Source: Deltaproteobacteria bacterium (GTDB lineage: Bacteria > SAR324 > XYD2-FULL-50-16). From it: a stretch of 36,958 nt of DNA. The notes under the pieces are model-generated. The model did not search any database. It had not been told where the DNA came from and worked only from the letters and a program-made list of their open reading frames with translations. The position numbers and the translations under genes were made by a program. Position 1 is the first letter of the stretch. Each line of letters begins with the position of its first letter. Shown here piece by piece: positions 1 to 8,095 of this stretch. The stretch is taken from NCBI GenBank assembly GCA_029881655.1, contig JAOUME010000011.1:1-36958 (forward strand), given 5' to 3'.

Positions 1-1323
1 AGGATCAACCTCTTTTGCCTGGGTTTCAATCTTAGACGTGTCCTCGGTTTCCTTTACCTGCTTCAACTCTGCGTCCAAAGGGTTTCCATCTTTATTTTCG
101 ATCACTTCCTCGGGAGTTTTGAAAACTGCCTCTTCTGAGGCGTCGTCAATTTCTTTATCCGGTTTAAAGGCCGCTTCTAAGGGACTCACGGCTTTATTTC
201 GAGTTTCCATGGCCGGTTTATCCATCCTCCCGTTTTCTAAATCCTGTTGCTCATCAGAAACATCCCCGTTATCCGCTTCAGCCGGAAGCGCAATTTCCCA
301 AGGGGAAATATTGATGGTCACGTTCGTTAGCTTGGATGCCAGCCTGACGTTTTGTCCCTGCTTACCGATGGCGAGAGAAAGTTGGTCTGCCGCAACCTTA
401 ATATCGGCAACCCTGTGTTCCTTATCCAGTGTCATTTCCATGATTTCCGCTGGAGCCAACGCGTTGGCGATAAACTGCTCAAGCATGCCGGACCATTCAA
501 TCACATCAATTCTTTCTCCACAAAGCTCTGATACAACCGCTTGAATGCGGGTTCCCCTTACTCCAACACAAGAACCGACCGGATCGACATCAGGGTCATT
601 GCTCTTAACCGCTACTTTGGCCCTCTTGCCTGGTTCCCGCGCGGCCGAAACCACCTCAATCACTTCATCGTACACTTCGGGAACTTCAACTTCCATCAAT
701 TTCATCAAAAAGGCCGGATGTGTCCTTGAAGCTACCAGCATCGGCCCTTTACCCTCCGTCCTGATATCAATCAGCAAAGCACGGACATGTTCGCCTGGCT
801 GAAGCTTTTCAAAGGGAATCTGCTCCCTTTTTTCAATAACGGCTTCAACCGACTGACCAACCAGCATGACCAGCGACCCTCTTTCTCCCCTGGAAATGGT
901 TCCATGGATGATCTCGCCTTTCTTCTCCTGATACTTTTCGATGATCGTTTCTTTTTCCGCTTCGCCAATTTTCTGAAATATCAGCTGTCTGGCTGTTTGA
1001 GCAATGACGTTGGTGAATTCGGAACTATCAATGATATATTCGACTTCATCACCGCATTCGGCTTGAGGGTCCAATTTCAATACTTCTGAAAGCAGAATCT
1101 GGTTATCTTCATCATCGAGATTGTCCACTACAACTTTGAAATGCATCAGCTCAATCTCGCCTGACTGCCGATTAAAACTGGCTTCGATATTCCTGTAGTT
1201 TTTGTATTTACGATAAGCGGCTCCGACAATTGCGTCCTCAATCGCCTCTATAATCGATTCTTGCTCCAAACCCCTTTCGTGACTAAGTTCCACGATAGCT
1301 TCTAATAAACCACCGGATTTCAT
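1..1323 (-). CDS. nusA: Transcription termination/antitermination factor NusA (C-terminus beyond left edge)
   Basis: NusA binds RNA polymerase and nascent RNA and modulates pausing, termination and antitermination. The reading frame is open from an ATG at 1323 to the window edge (441 codons). It starts MKSGGLLEAIVELSHERG, the NusA N-terminal domain. An S1 domain follows (GTISRGERGSLVML), then KH1 with SNDPDVDPVGSCVGVRGTRI and KH2 with LAIGKQGQNVRLASKL. After the KH domains (about residue 345) the chain becomes a low-complexity acidic tail rich in E, D, K and T that runs off the edge. This is unlike the folded AR repeats of E. coli NusA. An AGGAG five bases before the ATG supports the start. 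rimP lies directly upstream, the common rimP-nusA order. The family assignment is certain; the extent of the tail is unknown. Confidence 0.96.
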   Translation of the reverse strand, partial: MKSGGLLEAIVELSHERGLEQESIIEAIEDAIVGAAYRKYKNYRNIEASFNRQSGEIELMHFKVVVDNLDDEDNQILLSEVLKLDPQAECGDEVEYIIDSSEFTNVIAQTARQLIFQKIGEAEKETIIEKYQEKKGEIIHGTISRGERGSLVMLVGQSVEAVIEKREQIPFEKLQPGEHVRALLIDIRTEGKGPMLVASRTHPAFLMKLMEVEVPEVYDEVIEVVSAAREPGKRAKVAVKSNDPDVDPVGSCVGVRGTRIQAVVSELCGERIDVIEWSGMLEQFIANALAPAEIMEMTLDKEHRVADIKVAADQLSLAIGKQGQNVRLASKLTNVTINISPWEIALPAEADNGDVSDEQQDLENGRMDKPAMETRNKAVSPLEAAFKPDKEIDDASEEAVFKTPEEVIENKDGNPLDAELKQVKETEDTSKIETQAKEVDP

Positions 1324-1425
1324 ATTTACTCCTGGTTTTTTTAATCCAGATGAAAAAAGGATTAAAATTATTCTTGATTATTGTAATTATTTAGTGATTG
1401 TTGTCCAATAATAGTTAACATTGAT

Positions 1426-1890
1426 CTATAGATCTGGGTGTAGCCGGATTTTCTTAACTTGATTTTGATTGAATTTGAAAACCTCATCAGCTTGCTCAAC
1501 CAAAATCATCGGGTCCTCAAAACCCTTTAGAAACCCGATCCATCGTTTTTTACCCTGAAAAGGATTTTTTAAAGAGATTAAAACCTGATGTCCCATAAAT
1601 CGCTCAAAATCCTTTTGACCTTTAAGTTCCCTGAAAATACCAGCTGAACTTACTTCTAAATGATACTCAAAAGGGATGATGTCTTCTAAATCCAATAGTT
1701 CAGACAATCTCTTGCTGACTTTAACGCAATCATCAATCATGATGCCTCCAGGCTTATCGAGAACCAGCACGATTTTTTGCTGACCGTCTTGCTTCTTCAA
1801 GCTTGTCTCAATATGCTCAAGGCCTAGTTCTTGACAAACGTTCTGCGATAAAGCGATCAGTTTCTGATAGCCTTGTTTTGTCAAGCTCAT
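1426..1890 (-). CDS. rimP: Ribosome maturation factor RimP
   Basis: RimP assists 30S subunit maturation in the cytoplasm. The 154-residue product has the normal family length. It carries the N-terminal alpha/beta domain with a VLDKPGGIMIDDCVKVSKRL segment, then the signature YHLEVSSAGIFRELKGQKDF, matching the usual EVSSPGLDRPL...DFERF region. The C-terminal SH3-like half includes GFLKGFEDPMILVE. In the signature the usual SSPG is SSAG, a mild deviation. It is followed after about 100 bp by nusA on the same strand, as in many bacteria. I see no strong Shine-Dalgarno sequence before the ATG at 1890, so the start rests on length and the N-terminal match. Confidence 0.93.
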   Translation of the reverse strand: MSLTKQGYQKLIALSQNVCQELGLEHIETSLKKQDGQQKIVLVLDKPGGIMIDDCVKVSKRLSELLDLEDIIPFEYHLEVSSAGIFRELKGQKDFERFMGHQVLISLKNPFQGKKRWIGFLKGFEDPMILVEQADEVFKFNQNQVKKIRLHPDL

Positions 1891-2242
1891 TAGTTAAGGG
1901 ATGAAATGCCAAGCTTGGAAATTAAAACCATCGACACAATTTAATGTAATCTTTCTTTCTATCACAAGGCTTTAGTAATTGCAATCTGAATTATGCTCAA
2001 TTTGAATAAATTGGTTAAGGGCGGATTTAGTGGCGGTTTAGATTTAAAAGGTTTTTTTCGACGAACTATAGAGAGTTTTGGACATGGAAATCGATTTGTC
2101 AATAAACGTTTATTAGGCCATCGCCATATCTGGGATGATTTTAATCGAGAAAACAACCTACTTGAATTGATTTTCTTTTTTAATTGTTGAATAATAACGA
2201 TTACAAACAAAGTCTAATTCGTAATAAACTGATTAAATTGAA
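1891..2242. other. Divergent intergenic region between rimP and an unknown gene
   Basis: This AT-rich region must hold the promoters for rimP (minus) and for the gene at 2243 (plus). No terminator or clear inverted repeat is visible. A 65-codon frame on the plus strand (1993-2190) has plausible composition, including a glycine-rich GGFSGGLDLKGFF stretch. It has no ribosome binding site and no recognisable family, so I do not call it a gene. Confidence 0.4.
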
Positions 2243-3499
2243 ATGCGGCAAAACAACGGAAACAAACCAGAAAATCCAACCGATCAACCAGAGGCGAAAC
2301 CGGAAGAAATCGGCCAGCGATTAGCCAAGGATATCAAAGAAGCGATGGATATTCCTTTGCCATATCAAAATGAAGACTGGTTATTGAAAGTCAATATGGA
2401 TCAATCCAACAAGGAAAAGTCCCTTTTTGGATTGATTAAAAAAAAGGGACTTGCCGAAGAGGAACTCTCTGAGTTGAGAAAATCAGCCGCGCAATCACCC
2501 GGGACGACTCGATCCCAAGTGATCAAGTTGATTAAGCAGTATCCGGGCAATCCAAACCTTTACACCTTATCCGCGATTTGTCAGTCCGGTATGCTGATGA
2601 GCGGCGCCAGCACTGAAAATATCTTAAGCGGGCTAAAAAGCGCGACGAAAGAGAGTGCGTATGCCCTTTTTAACAATGGGATCAGTGTTTATAATACGGA
2701 AAATTTCATTAAAATCTACTTTAATCTTCTGGAGAGACAAAAAAGGTATCAGACCAGATTGATCTCAGAAATCCAGCAGGATAATAACCTGGACCGGTAT
2801 AAACAAGACTTGATTCTTGCTGGCCGAATAAGCGATCAACTGATCGGCGAAAAGAAGCGGTCCACGAATATCATAGCTCAATTAAAAAAGAAGTTAAAAT
2901 CATCCCTTTACGTTTCAGCCTTTAGCATATCGGAGATCCAGGAAGCGTTGAACCATTTCGAGACCGGAAACCTCAAGGAAAAACTCCCATCAGGTACTGT
3001 AAACGAAGTGATCGTGTATCTTTTTGCCATACTCAATATTTTTTCGCATATCCCCATCATGCTGCCTATGGTGGAATCGATCATGACAATTTTTCCCCCT
3101 AATCATAAAGGGCTTAGCCTCAGAAAACTATCGCTTAAATCATCCGGATTATTCTCAAAACTCAAGGTCTCGTTGATTATAGGCGATATCGACAAAATTA
3201 AGGAATTGGCAAATATAATTTATAAAGACAACTGTTCGATGTTGTCTACGATGGAAGGTGAGTCGATCTGTTGTTCCTACGAGTCTGATCCTTATTTTAA
3301 TTTGGGAATTCTGGCTGAGCTGACATATGGTTTTTTCGAGCCGGAAAAACAATCACAGCTAATCGCCGTTAGCTCTAGGGCTATCGAAGCGGTTATTAAA
3401 AAAGATATGTCAAAAAACCAGATGTTTACAGAACTGGCCACCAACCACTCCCAAAAACTTCTTCGTCTAAGCGAGTTGGATAAGCAAAATAAAGCATAG
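2243..3499 (+). CDS. Hypothetical helical protein, unknown function
   Basis: I do not recognise this 418-residue protein. It has no signal peptide. The first 40 residues are polar and proline-rich (likely disordered), followed by a mostly alpha-helical chain. Residues around 85-170 (QVIKLIKQYPGNPNLYTLSAICQSG onward) have the amphipathic spacing of TPR-like helical repeats. A hydrophobic stretch near 255-285 (VIVYLFAILNIFSHIPIMLPMV) could be a buried helix pair or membrane-associated. A Cys pair (ICCSYE) lies near residue 348. Codon use resembles its neighbours. It stands alone between rimP (divergent) and the signalling cluster (convergent). The start is the first ATG; no Shine-Dalgarno sequence is visible. 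A scaffold or regulatory role is possible, but nothing in the sequence proves one. Confidence 0.75.
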   Translation: MRQNNGNKPENPTDQPEAKPEEIGQRLAKDIKEAMDIPLPYQNEDWLLKVNMDQSNKEKSLFGLIKKKGLAEEELSELRKSAAQSPGTTRSQVIKLIKQYPGNPNLYTLSAICQSGMLMSGASTENILSGLKSATKESAYALFNNGISVYNTENFIKIYFNLLERQKRYQTRLISEIQQDNNLDRYKQDLILAGRISDQLIGEKKRSTNIIAQLKKKLKSSLYVSAFSISEIQEALNHFETGNLKEKLPSGTVNEVIVYLFAILNIFSHIPIMLPMVESIMTIFPPNHKGLSLRKLSLKSSGLFSKLKVSLIIGDIDKIKELANIIYKDNCSMLSTMEGESICCSYESDPYFNLGILAELTYGFFEPEKQSQLIAVSSRAIEAVIKKDMSKNQMFTELATNHSQKLLRLSELDKQNKA

Positions 3500-3666
3500 C
3501 AGCAAGTTTCCCCCTCTCGTCTTTCCCTTTTCAGATAATTTAATAATGGAGCCTGTCTCTGACTTAAGGTTATCTTTGTAGAGATGGATGGGCTTGAGTC
3601 AGGAGGTCTGCTGGGAGAAAGGTCAACAAAAAAACGGTTATTGGGATAGATGATGAAGTGTTTAGG

Positions 3667-4785
3667 TCATTTAGATGAGCATGCCTTCAAAGAGATGATA
3701 AATTCGGCGCCTTTCCCAGGAGAACTGTTGATAAAGAGGTTACCGTCTATTTTTTTCAGGATTTTATGAGCTCCCGTGATTCCGAGACCATTGCCGAAGC
3801 ATCCCTTGCTACTAAACTGGACACCCTTTCTTAATTTTTCCAGGATGTTTTTTTTCATGCCGGGCCCATTATCCTTTATGGTGATCAGAACCTGTTTTTC
3901 CAACTCTTTAACGCTGAGATCGATGAAGGCGTTTTTTTTGTCTTTGAGTTCTTCGATGGCATTTTTTAATAGATTCATGATCACCCTTATAACCTGGTTG
4001 TTTCCATAGACCATCAAAGGTGTTATCTGTTCGCTCAGGTTGAGTTTTACTCCCTTTTGAATCATCTCGTATTGAAGTGGCATAATCGATTTTTTTATTA
4101 ACTCCATCACATCCACAGCCCCTTCACAGCTGTTGATGCGCTCGATCGCCAATATCGATTCGATAAATTCGAAAGCCGTATCGGTAATTTCGACTATGTC
4201 GTCACATCCTTGCAGCATTCTTGGTTTTTCCTGCAAAACGTCCATGTTCTGCAGGATGAATTTGATTTTATCACCAGCGATAAGCTGAACAGCGGATAAA
4301 AATCCCTTGAGATCATGGGCTATGCCATTGATCATCTCACCGACTTCGGCGTGTTTGAGATTGTTTTCCAAAAGTGCCCGGTTTTCCATTTCCAGCTTGG
4401 TTTTTTCAAGGGATTTCGAAATCAGGAAAAACAGCTCGTCATTATCAAAAGGTTTTCGTAAAAAAGAAAAACGATCAGGGGGAATCTTGCTGATCAAATC
4501 TTTTTCTTCCGCTTTTAAGTCGTTGCTCTTACCCGTTATCACAATCATCTCGATCAAGGGATCTTTTTCGTGAAGCTGACAAATCAGATCCAAGCCGGAA
4601 ATATCGGGAAGCATAACATCGGAGATCACGATGCGGTATTTATCTCTTGCAAATAGTTCTATTACCCCAGCATTGGTCTCCGCCTCATCCAGGATAATAT
4701 CCTCAAATTCGAATTTGATAAATTCCGAAATCTCAAAACGTATATGGGGATCATCATCCACGATCAAAACTCTTGGTATTATCAT
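3667..4785 (-). CDS. REC-histidine kinase (N-terminal receiver, C-terminal HATPase)
   Basis: A soluble 372-residue kinase with its receiver first. REC spans 5-125, with acidic pocket DDD at 10-12, phospho-acceptor Asp56 in ISDVMLPDISG and Lys111 in LRKPF. After a short helical linker comes an H-box, GEMINGIAHDLKGFLSAV, with His157. An HATPase domain follows, with the N-box NQVIRVIMNLLKNAIEEL, the G1 box KDNGPGM and a G2-like GNGLGITGAHKI. The end, GKGAEFIISL, is canonical. This architecture lets an upstream phospho-donor set kinase activity. It is a clear paralogue of the protein at 6183-7277, from which it is separated by one gene. It is the last gene of the minus-strand cluster, 68 bp after its neighbour. 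There is no membrane segment or DNA-binding domain. Confidence 0.92.
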   Translation of the reverse strand: MIIPRVLIVDDDPHIRFEISEFIKFEFEDIILDEAETNAGVIELFARDKYRIVISDVMLPDISGLDLICQLHEKDPLIEMIVITGKSNDLKAEEKDLISKIPPDRFSFLRKPFDNDELFFLISKSLEKTKLEMENRALLENNLKHAEVGEMINGIAHDLKGFLSAVQLIAGDKIKFILQNMDVLQEKPRMLQGCDDIVEITDTAFEFIESILAIERINSCEGAVDVMELIKKSIMPLQYEMIQKGVKLNLSEQITPLMVYGNNQVIRVIMNLLKNAIEELKDKKNAFIDLSVKELEKQVLITIKDNGPGMKKNILEKLRKGVQFSSKGCFGNGLGITGAHKILKKIDGNLFINSSPGKGAEFIISLKACSSK

Positions 4786-4853
4786 GTCATCTTTAACGAA
4801 GGAATTGTTATCACTAGCTTGATGCCGATTATTATGGTAATATATAACCCTCG

Positions 4854-6143
4854 CTACATTCCAAACTGTTCCAATAGACTGTCCACATCACTTTGATCAG
4901 CGCCTCCGAGCTGTTTGGCAAAAGCCTGATCGTTGCTGGCGCCTTCTCCGAATAAATGCTTTAAATCATTGATCGACTTCATGAATACCTGATCCGTAAT
5001 CTGATCTTCGCCAAATAACCCCATGGAGTTGTCCGTGATCTTCTCGAAGATACTTTTCAATGACGCTCTGTCGATCTCTGACAGATTGGGAATTTGCTTT
5101 GGGGCGTTCGTGAATTGTTCAATCACATCCATTTGTTTTTCCTTGATGGACTGGTATTTCCCGTTGATGTTATCCAATTCCCTGGAAACCTTTAAAACAA
5201 CCTGTTGGATTTGTTTCTCTCTTTTTCTGATCCGCACCTCCTGTTCAAAATGGATCAGACGGGTCTCGAACATCTCAAGCAGCATACTCATGATGTTGAT
5301 CGCGGATTTCGCTTCATGAAGGTCCTTGGGAGTGTTGCGGATCAGGATGGCCGCGTTCTTCTCCTTTGAACTGATCGCGGTGTAAGATCCCTTTTGCAGC
5401 ATATCACCGGTCTCAATAACTTTCTGCAGAATCAATTGATCAACGTTGCTGTTGATCCCTCGGTCAGAAAGATCCACTTCCTCTTCAGAGGAAAGTTTCA
5501 CCGAACAACGAAGTTTCTGACTGTCGTAGTCCTCAGGGTCGCCCGCCGATAAGAAGCGGAATTCCTTGATCGAGTTCATCAGGAGCTTTGTTAGCTCTTC
5601 GTGATTGAAGCAAGATAGGCTGTTGATAAAAAACTCCTGAATCACGGCGTGAGTTTTATTGTCAAAAGCCGATTTTTCACTGCTTTTCTGGATAAAACGG
5701 AAAACATAGTCCTTAACCTTTTTGATTTCAGTTTGAGCTTGGGAGGAAAGATTCTCAAGCTTGTCAAATTCCATGACCGCGGAACGGACCATCGACTTGA
5801 TCACTTTTCCATCAAAAGGTTTGGTCAGGTATTGATAGGCGCCACCATTGATACCGGTGGTAATATCCGCGCTGGTCGCCCGGCCGGTTTGCATAACGAC
5901 AGGTATGTTGCTGAAGCGGGTGCTCTTGATTTCCTGCAATAGTTCAAGCCCATCCATCGGACAATCGGGAAAGGTCCAGTCCAAAATGATCGCTTTGACT
6001 CCCGGGTTTTTATCCAGAATCCGGATGCATTTTTGCGGTTGGGTCTCCTTGATGATCTTGTAATCATCCTCCAGATAACCCTCAAGGATCTCCAGATTCG
6101 TTTCATCGTCATCAATCAACAGTATTGTATCCATCTCATGCAT
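4854..6143 (-). CDS. Response regulator: REC plus long coiled-coil effector of unknown type
   Basis: A 429-residue protein with a receiver domain at about 5-125: acidic pocket DDD 11-13, acceptor Asp55 in IILDWTFPDCPMDG, and Lys in LTKPFDG. The remainder matches no output domain I know. Residues 130-300 are mixed helical. About 300-345 is a strong coiled coil (EQEVRIRKREKQIQQVVLKV). The C-terminus holds two copies of a short repeat, LFGEDQITDQVFMK (376-389) and LFGEGASNDQAFAK (397-410). It ends QSDVDSLLEQFGM, which resembles the CheY-binding N-terminal peptide of FliM (SQAEIDALL). The start at 6143 is supported by GAGGAGG at 6150-6156, six bases upstream. A second ATG at 6134 is possible. The gene overlaps the repaired frame of the preceding kinase, so the two are probably translationally coupled. 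Confidence 0.85.
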   Translation of the reverse strand: MHEMDTILLIDDDETNLEILEGYLEDDYKIIKETQPQKCIRILDKNPGVKAIILDWTFPDCPMDGLELLQEIKSTRFSNIPVVMQTGRATSADITTGINGGAYQYLTKPFDGKVIKSMVRSAVMEFDKLENLSSQAQTEIKKVKDYVFRFIQKSSEKSAFDNKTHAVIQEFFINSLSCFNHEELTKLLMNSIKEFRFLSAGDPEDYDSQKLRCSVKLSSEEEVDLSDRGINSNVDQLILQKVIETGDMLQKGSYTAISSKEKNAAILIRNTPKDLHEAKSAINIMSMLLEMFETRLIHFEQEVRIRKREKQIQQVVLKVSRELDNINGKYQSIKEKQMDVIEQFTNAPKQIPNLSEIDRASLKSIFEKITDNSMGLFGEDQITDQVFMKSINDLKHLFGEGASNDQAFAKQLGGADQSDVDSLLEQFGM

Positions 6144-6182
6144 AATAGACCTCCTCTTCGGTTGTCTTGAATTGATCCAAGG

Positions 6183-7277
6183 TTATGATGAACTCGGTTC
6201 CTCTCCCAAAACACTGTCGATTTCGAATTTTCCACCGAATTCTTCAATTATTTTCCTGGCTCCTTTTAATCCCAGACCATTTCCATGCTGTCCCTTGGTA
6301 GAAACTTGGATATTTCGCCTCAGTTTGCTTAGGACATCAGGGGGAATTCCAGTCCCGTTGTCCTTTACTTTAATAATCGTATGATTTTCGCTTTCGATCG
6401 CTTCAATGTCAATGGCGGCATCAGTCTTGTCAGCCAAAGCCTCCATAGCGTTTTTGATCAGATTTAAAAAGACCCGAATGATCTTATTATTGGCTTTAAC
6501 CGGAACGCTGTTGGCGAACTTGGTCGTACAGCTAATCCCTGTCTTGTGCATGCGGTTTTGCAGTGGCATAATGGCCTTGCTGAAGATTTCCTTCACCTGT
6601 ATCGCTCTAAAGCCTTCATCCTTCCGGTTCATAGATAAGATCGACTCCACGAACTCAAGCATCGTATCGCTTGTCTCTATAATCTCATCACAGCTTTGGT
6701 TGATATCTTCCTTGGTGGCCTTATCTCCCTCAAGCAATTCAACCGAAGGCGCGATCAGCTGCTCGGTCGTCATCTTTACCGCGCTGATCAATCCCTTTAG
6801 GTCATGAACGATTTCGCTGACCAGATCCCCGACATCGGCCATTTTCTGAAGATTGGTCAAAAGCTCCAAGTTCTCGGTTTCGACTTTAATCTTAAAGAGC
6901 GACTTTCTGATCGAGTAATAAAGTTCTTCATTCTGGAAGGGCTTGGCCAAGAAAAGGAACTTATGGGGCACGATCCGGTTGATCAAGAGTTTGTCGAATT
7001 CCTGCAAAATATTATATTCTCCGCTCATCACGATAAATTCGATTTTGGTGTTGCTTCTGTGCAACAGGGTTATCAGGTCTAGACCACTTAAACCGGGCAT
7101 CTTGATATCGGTGATCACCAACTCGTAGAGATTTTGCTTAAAAAGCACCAAAGCCTCTTCGCTGGAATTGGCCCCATCGATTTCAACTTCGGGGAAGTAT
7201 TCCTCCACGACCGATACGATCTCGAAAACCATGACCGGGTCATCATCGATCACCAGAATTTTTTTTGCGCTACCCAT
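6183..7277 (-). CDS. REC-histidine kinase, 3' end apparently frameshifted
   Basis: A soluble 364-residue kinase and paralogue of the one at 3667. REC spans 5-125, with acidic DDD 11-13, acceptor Asp57 (VITDIKMPGLSG) and Lys in FLAKPF. The H-box is DLVSEIVHDLKGLISAV with His158, the N-box NKIIRVFLNLIKNAMEAL, and the G-boxes KDNGTGIPP and GNGLGLKGARKI. The frame ends abruptly as LGEEPSSS. Adding one G in the GAGAGG run near 6200-6204 restores LGEGTEFIITLDQF, matching the paralogue's GKGAEFIISL. The restored frame continues to a TGA at 6136 that overlaps the next start codon. The deletion, or a sequencing error, costs only the last beta-strand, so the kinase may still function. The ATG at 7277 directly follows the upstream stop, with GGAG eight bases before it. 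Confidence 0.88.
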   Translation of the reverse strand: MGSAKKILVIDDDPVMVFEIVSVVEEYFPEVEIDGANSSEEALVLFKQNLYELVITDIKMPGLSGLDLITLLHRSNTKIEFIVMSGEYNILQEFDKLLINRIVPHKFLFLAKPFQNEELYYSIRKSLFKIKVETENLELLTNLQKMADVGDLVSEIVHDLKGLISAVKMTTEQLIAPSVELLEGDKATKEDINQSCDEIIETSDTMLEFVESILSMNRKDEGFRAIQVKEIFSKAIMPLQNRMHKTGISCTTKFANSVPVKANNKIIRVFLNLIKNAMEALADKTDAAIDIEAIESENHTIIKVKDNGTGIPPDVLSKLRRNIQVSTKGQHGNGLGLKGARKIIEEFGGKFEIDSVLGEEPSSS

Positions 7278-8063
7278 TTAATTTTCTCCGAAGACAATTC
7301 TAAAAGAAGCTCCTCTGTCATGATTATTGCGGACTTCAATTTTCCCATGATGATCCGCCATAATCTTTTTGCAGATGAAAAGACCCAGCCCAAGTCCTTT
7401 TGAGCTGTTTTTCCCGCCCTGTTTGAATTTTTCAAAAATGGACGAAAAATGGTCTTCGGGTATACCTGCTCCCTGGTCTTTTACTTCGAGGTTGGTGGGA
7501 TTAACCGATAAAGTGATGGTCGTGTTTTTTTCAGAGAATTTGTAGGCATTCTCCACCAGATTCGATACGACCTGAACGATCCGGTTGATGTCGAAACAAC
7601 AGGTTTTGCCTTCCGATTGATCGAGGATAAGCAGTTTAATGCCTTTGGCTCCCAGTTTGGCGCTAAGCCTGCTCTCCACCGACCTGGCGACATCCATCAA
7701 CTTGTTTTCATTCATCCGGTATCTTACCTGATCATTGTCCAGCTTCATGGAATCCAGAATGTCCTCCAAAAGAAAAGCCGCGTCCGAACTGATGTCGATG
7801 ATACGCTGGAAATAATCGCATATCACATCCAGTTCCTGTATCGGCTTGTCGATCACGAAGGATTTGCTGATCTGCTTATTTCTTTCGAGCATGGATTTTA
7901 AGCTCTTGGAAGTTTTATTGACTTTCTTGATTCCCAAATCGGCAATCCCCTTTAGGCTGTGAATTGGTGATCTCAAATCGTGACTCACTTTCGCCAGGGT
8001 TTCGATCTGGTTGTTCCTTAAATTCTCCAGTTCCTTTAAATAACGTAGAAGTGATTGGTCCAT
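7278..8063 (-). CDS. Soluble sensor-less histidine kinase
   Basis: About 261 residues: an HisKA dimerisation domain with H-box ETLAKVSHDLRSPIHSLKG, then a long helical linker and an HATPase domain. The HATPase carries the N-box QVVSNLVENAYKFSE, G1 VKDQGAGIP, the F-box FEKFKQGG and G2 GLGLGLFICKKI. There is no sensor, receiver or membrane segment, so the input must come from a partner protein. The gene is packed between a 77-residue Cys-rich gene (32 bp upstream) and a REC-kinase (no gap). I chose the ATG at 8063. An in-frame GTG at 8075 and an ATG at 8150 also exist, but the latter would overlap the upstream gene by 55 bp and adds an unconserved-looking hydrophobic leader. No strong Shine-Dalgarno sequence is seen, so translation may depend on coupling. 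Confidence 0.9.
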   Translation of the reverse strand: MDQSLLRYLKELENLRNNQIETLAKVSHDLRSPIHSLKGIADLGIKKVNKTSKSLKSMLERNKQISKSFVIDKPIQELDVICDYFQRIIDISSDAAFLLEDILDSMKLDNDQVRYRMNENKLMDVARSVESRLSAKLGAKGIKLLILDQSEGKTCCFDINRIVQVVSNLVENAYKFSEKNTTITLSVNPTNLEVKDQGAGIPEDHFSSIFEKFKQGGKNSSKGLGLGLFICKKIMADHHGKIEVRNNHDRGASFRIVFGEN

Positions 8064-8095
8064 TTCGCTATTCACTATAAATTGAGGGTTAAGTT

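Noticed and set aside
1993-2190. 65-codon frame on the plus strand between rimP and the unknown gene
   Set aside because: No ribosome binding site, no family resemblance and short length. The opposite strand is also open over the same stretch, which suggests chance.
3559-3602. Inverted repeat CTGACTTAAG...CTTGAGTCAG between the unknown gene and the signalling cluster
   Set aside because: One mismatch, a 24-base loop and no T-run on either strand make it a poor terminator. No other function is evident.
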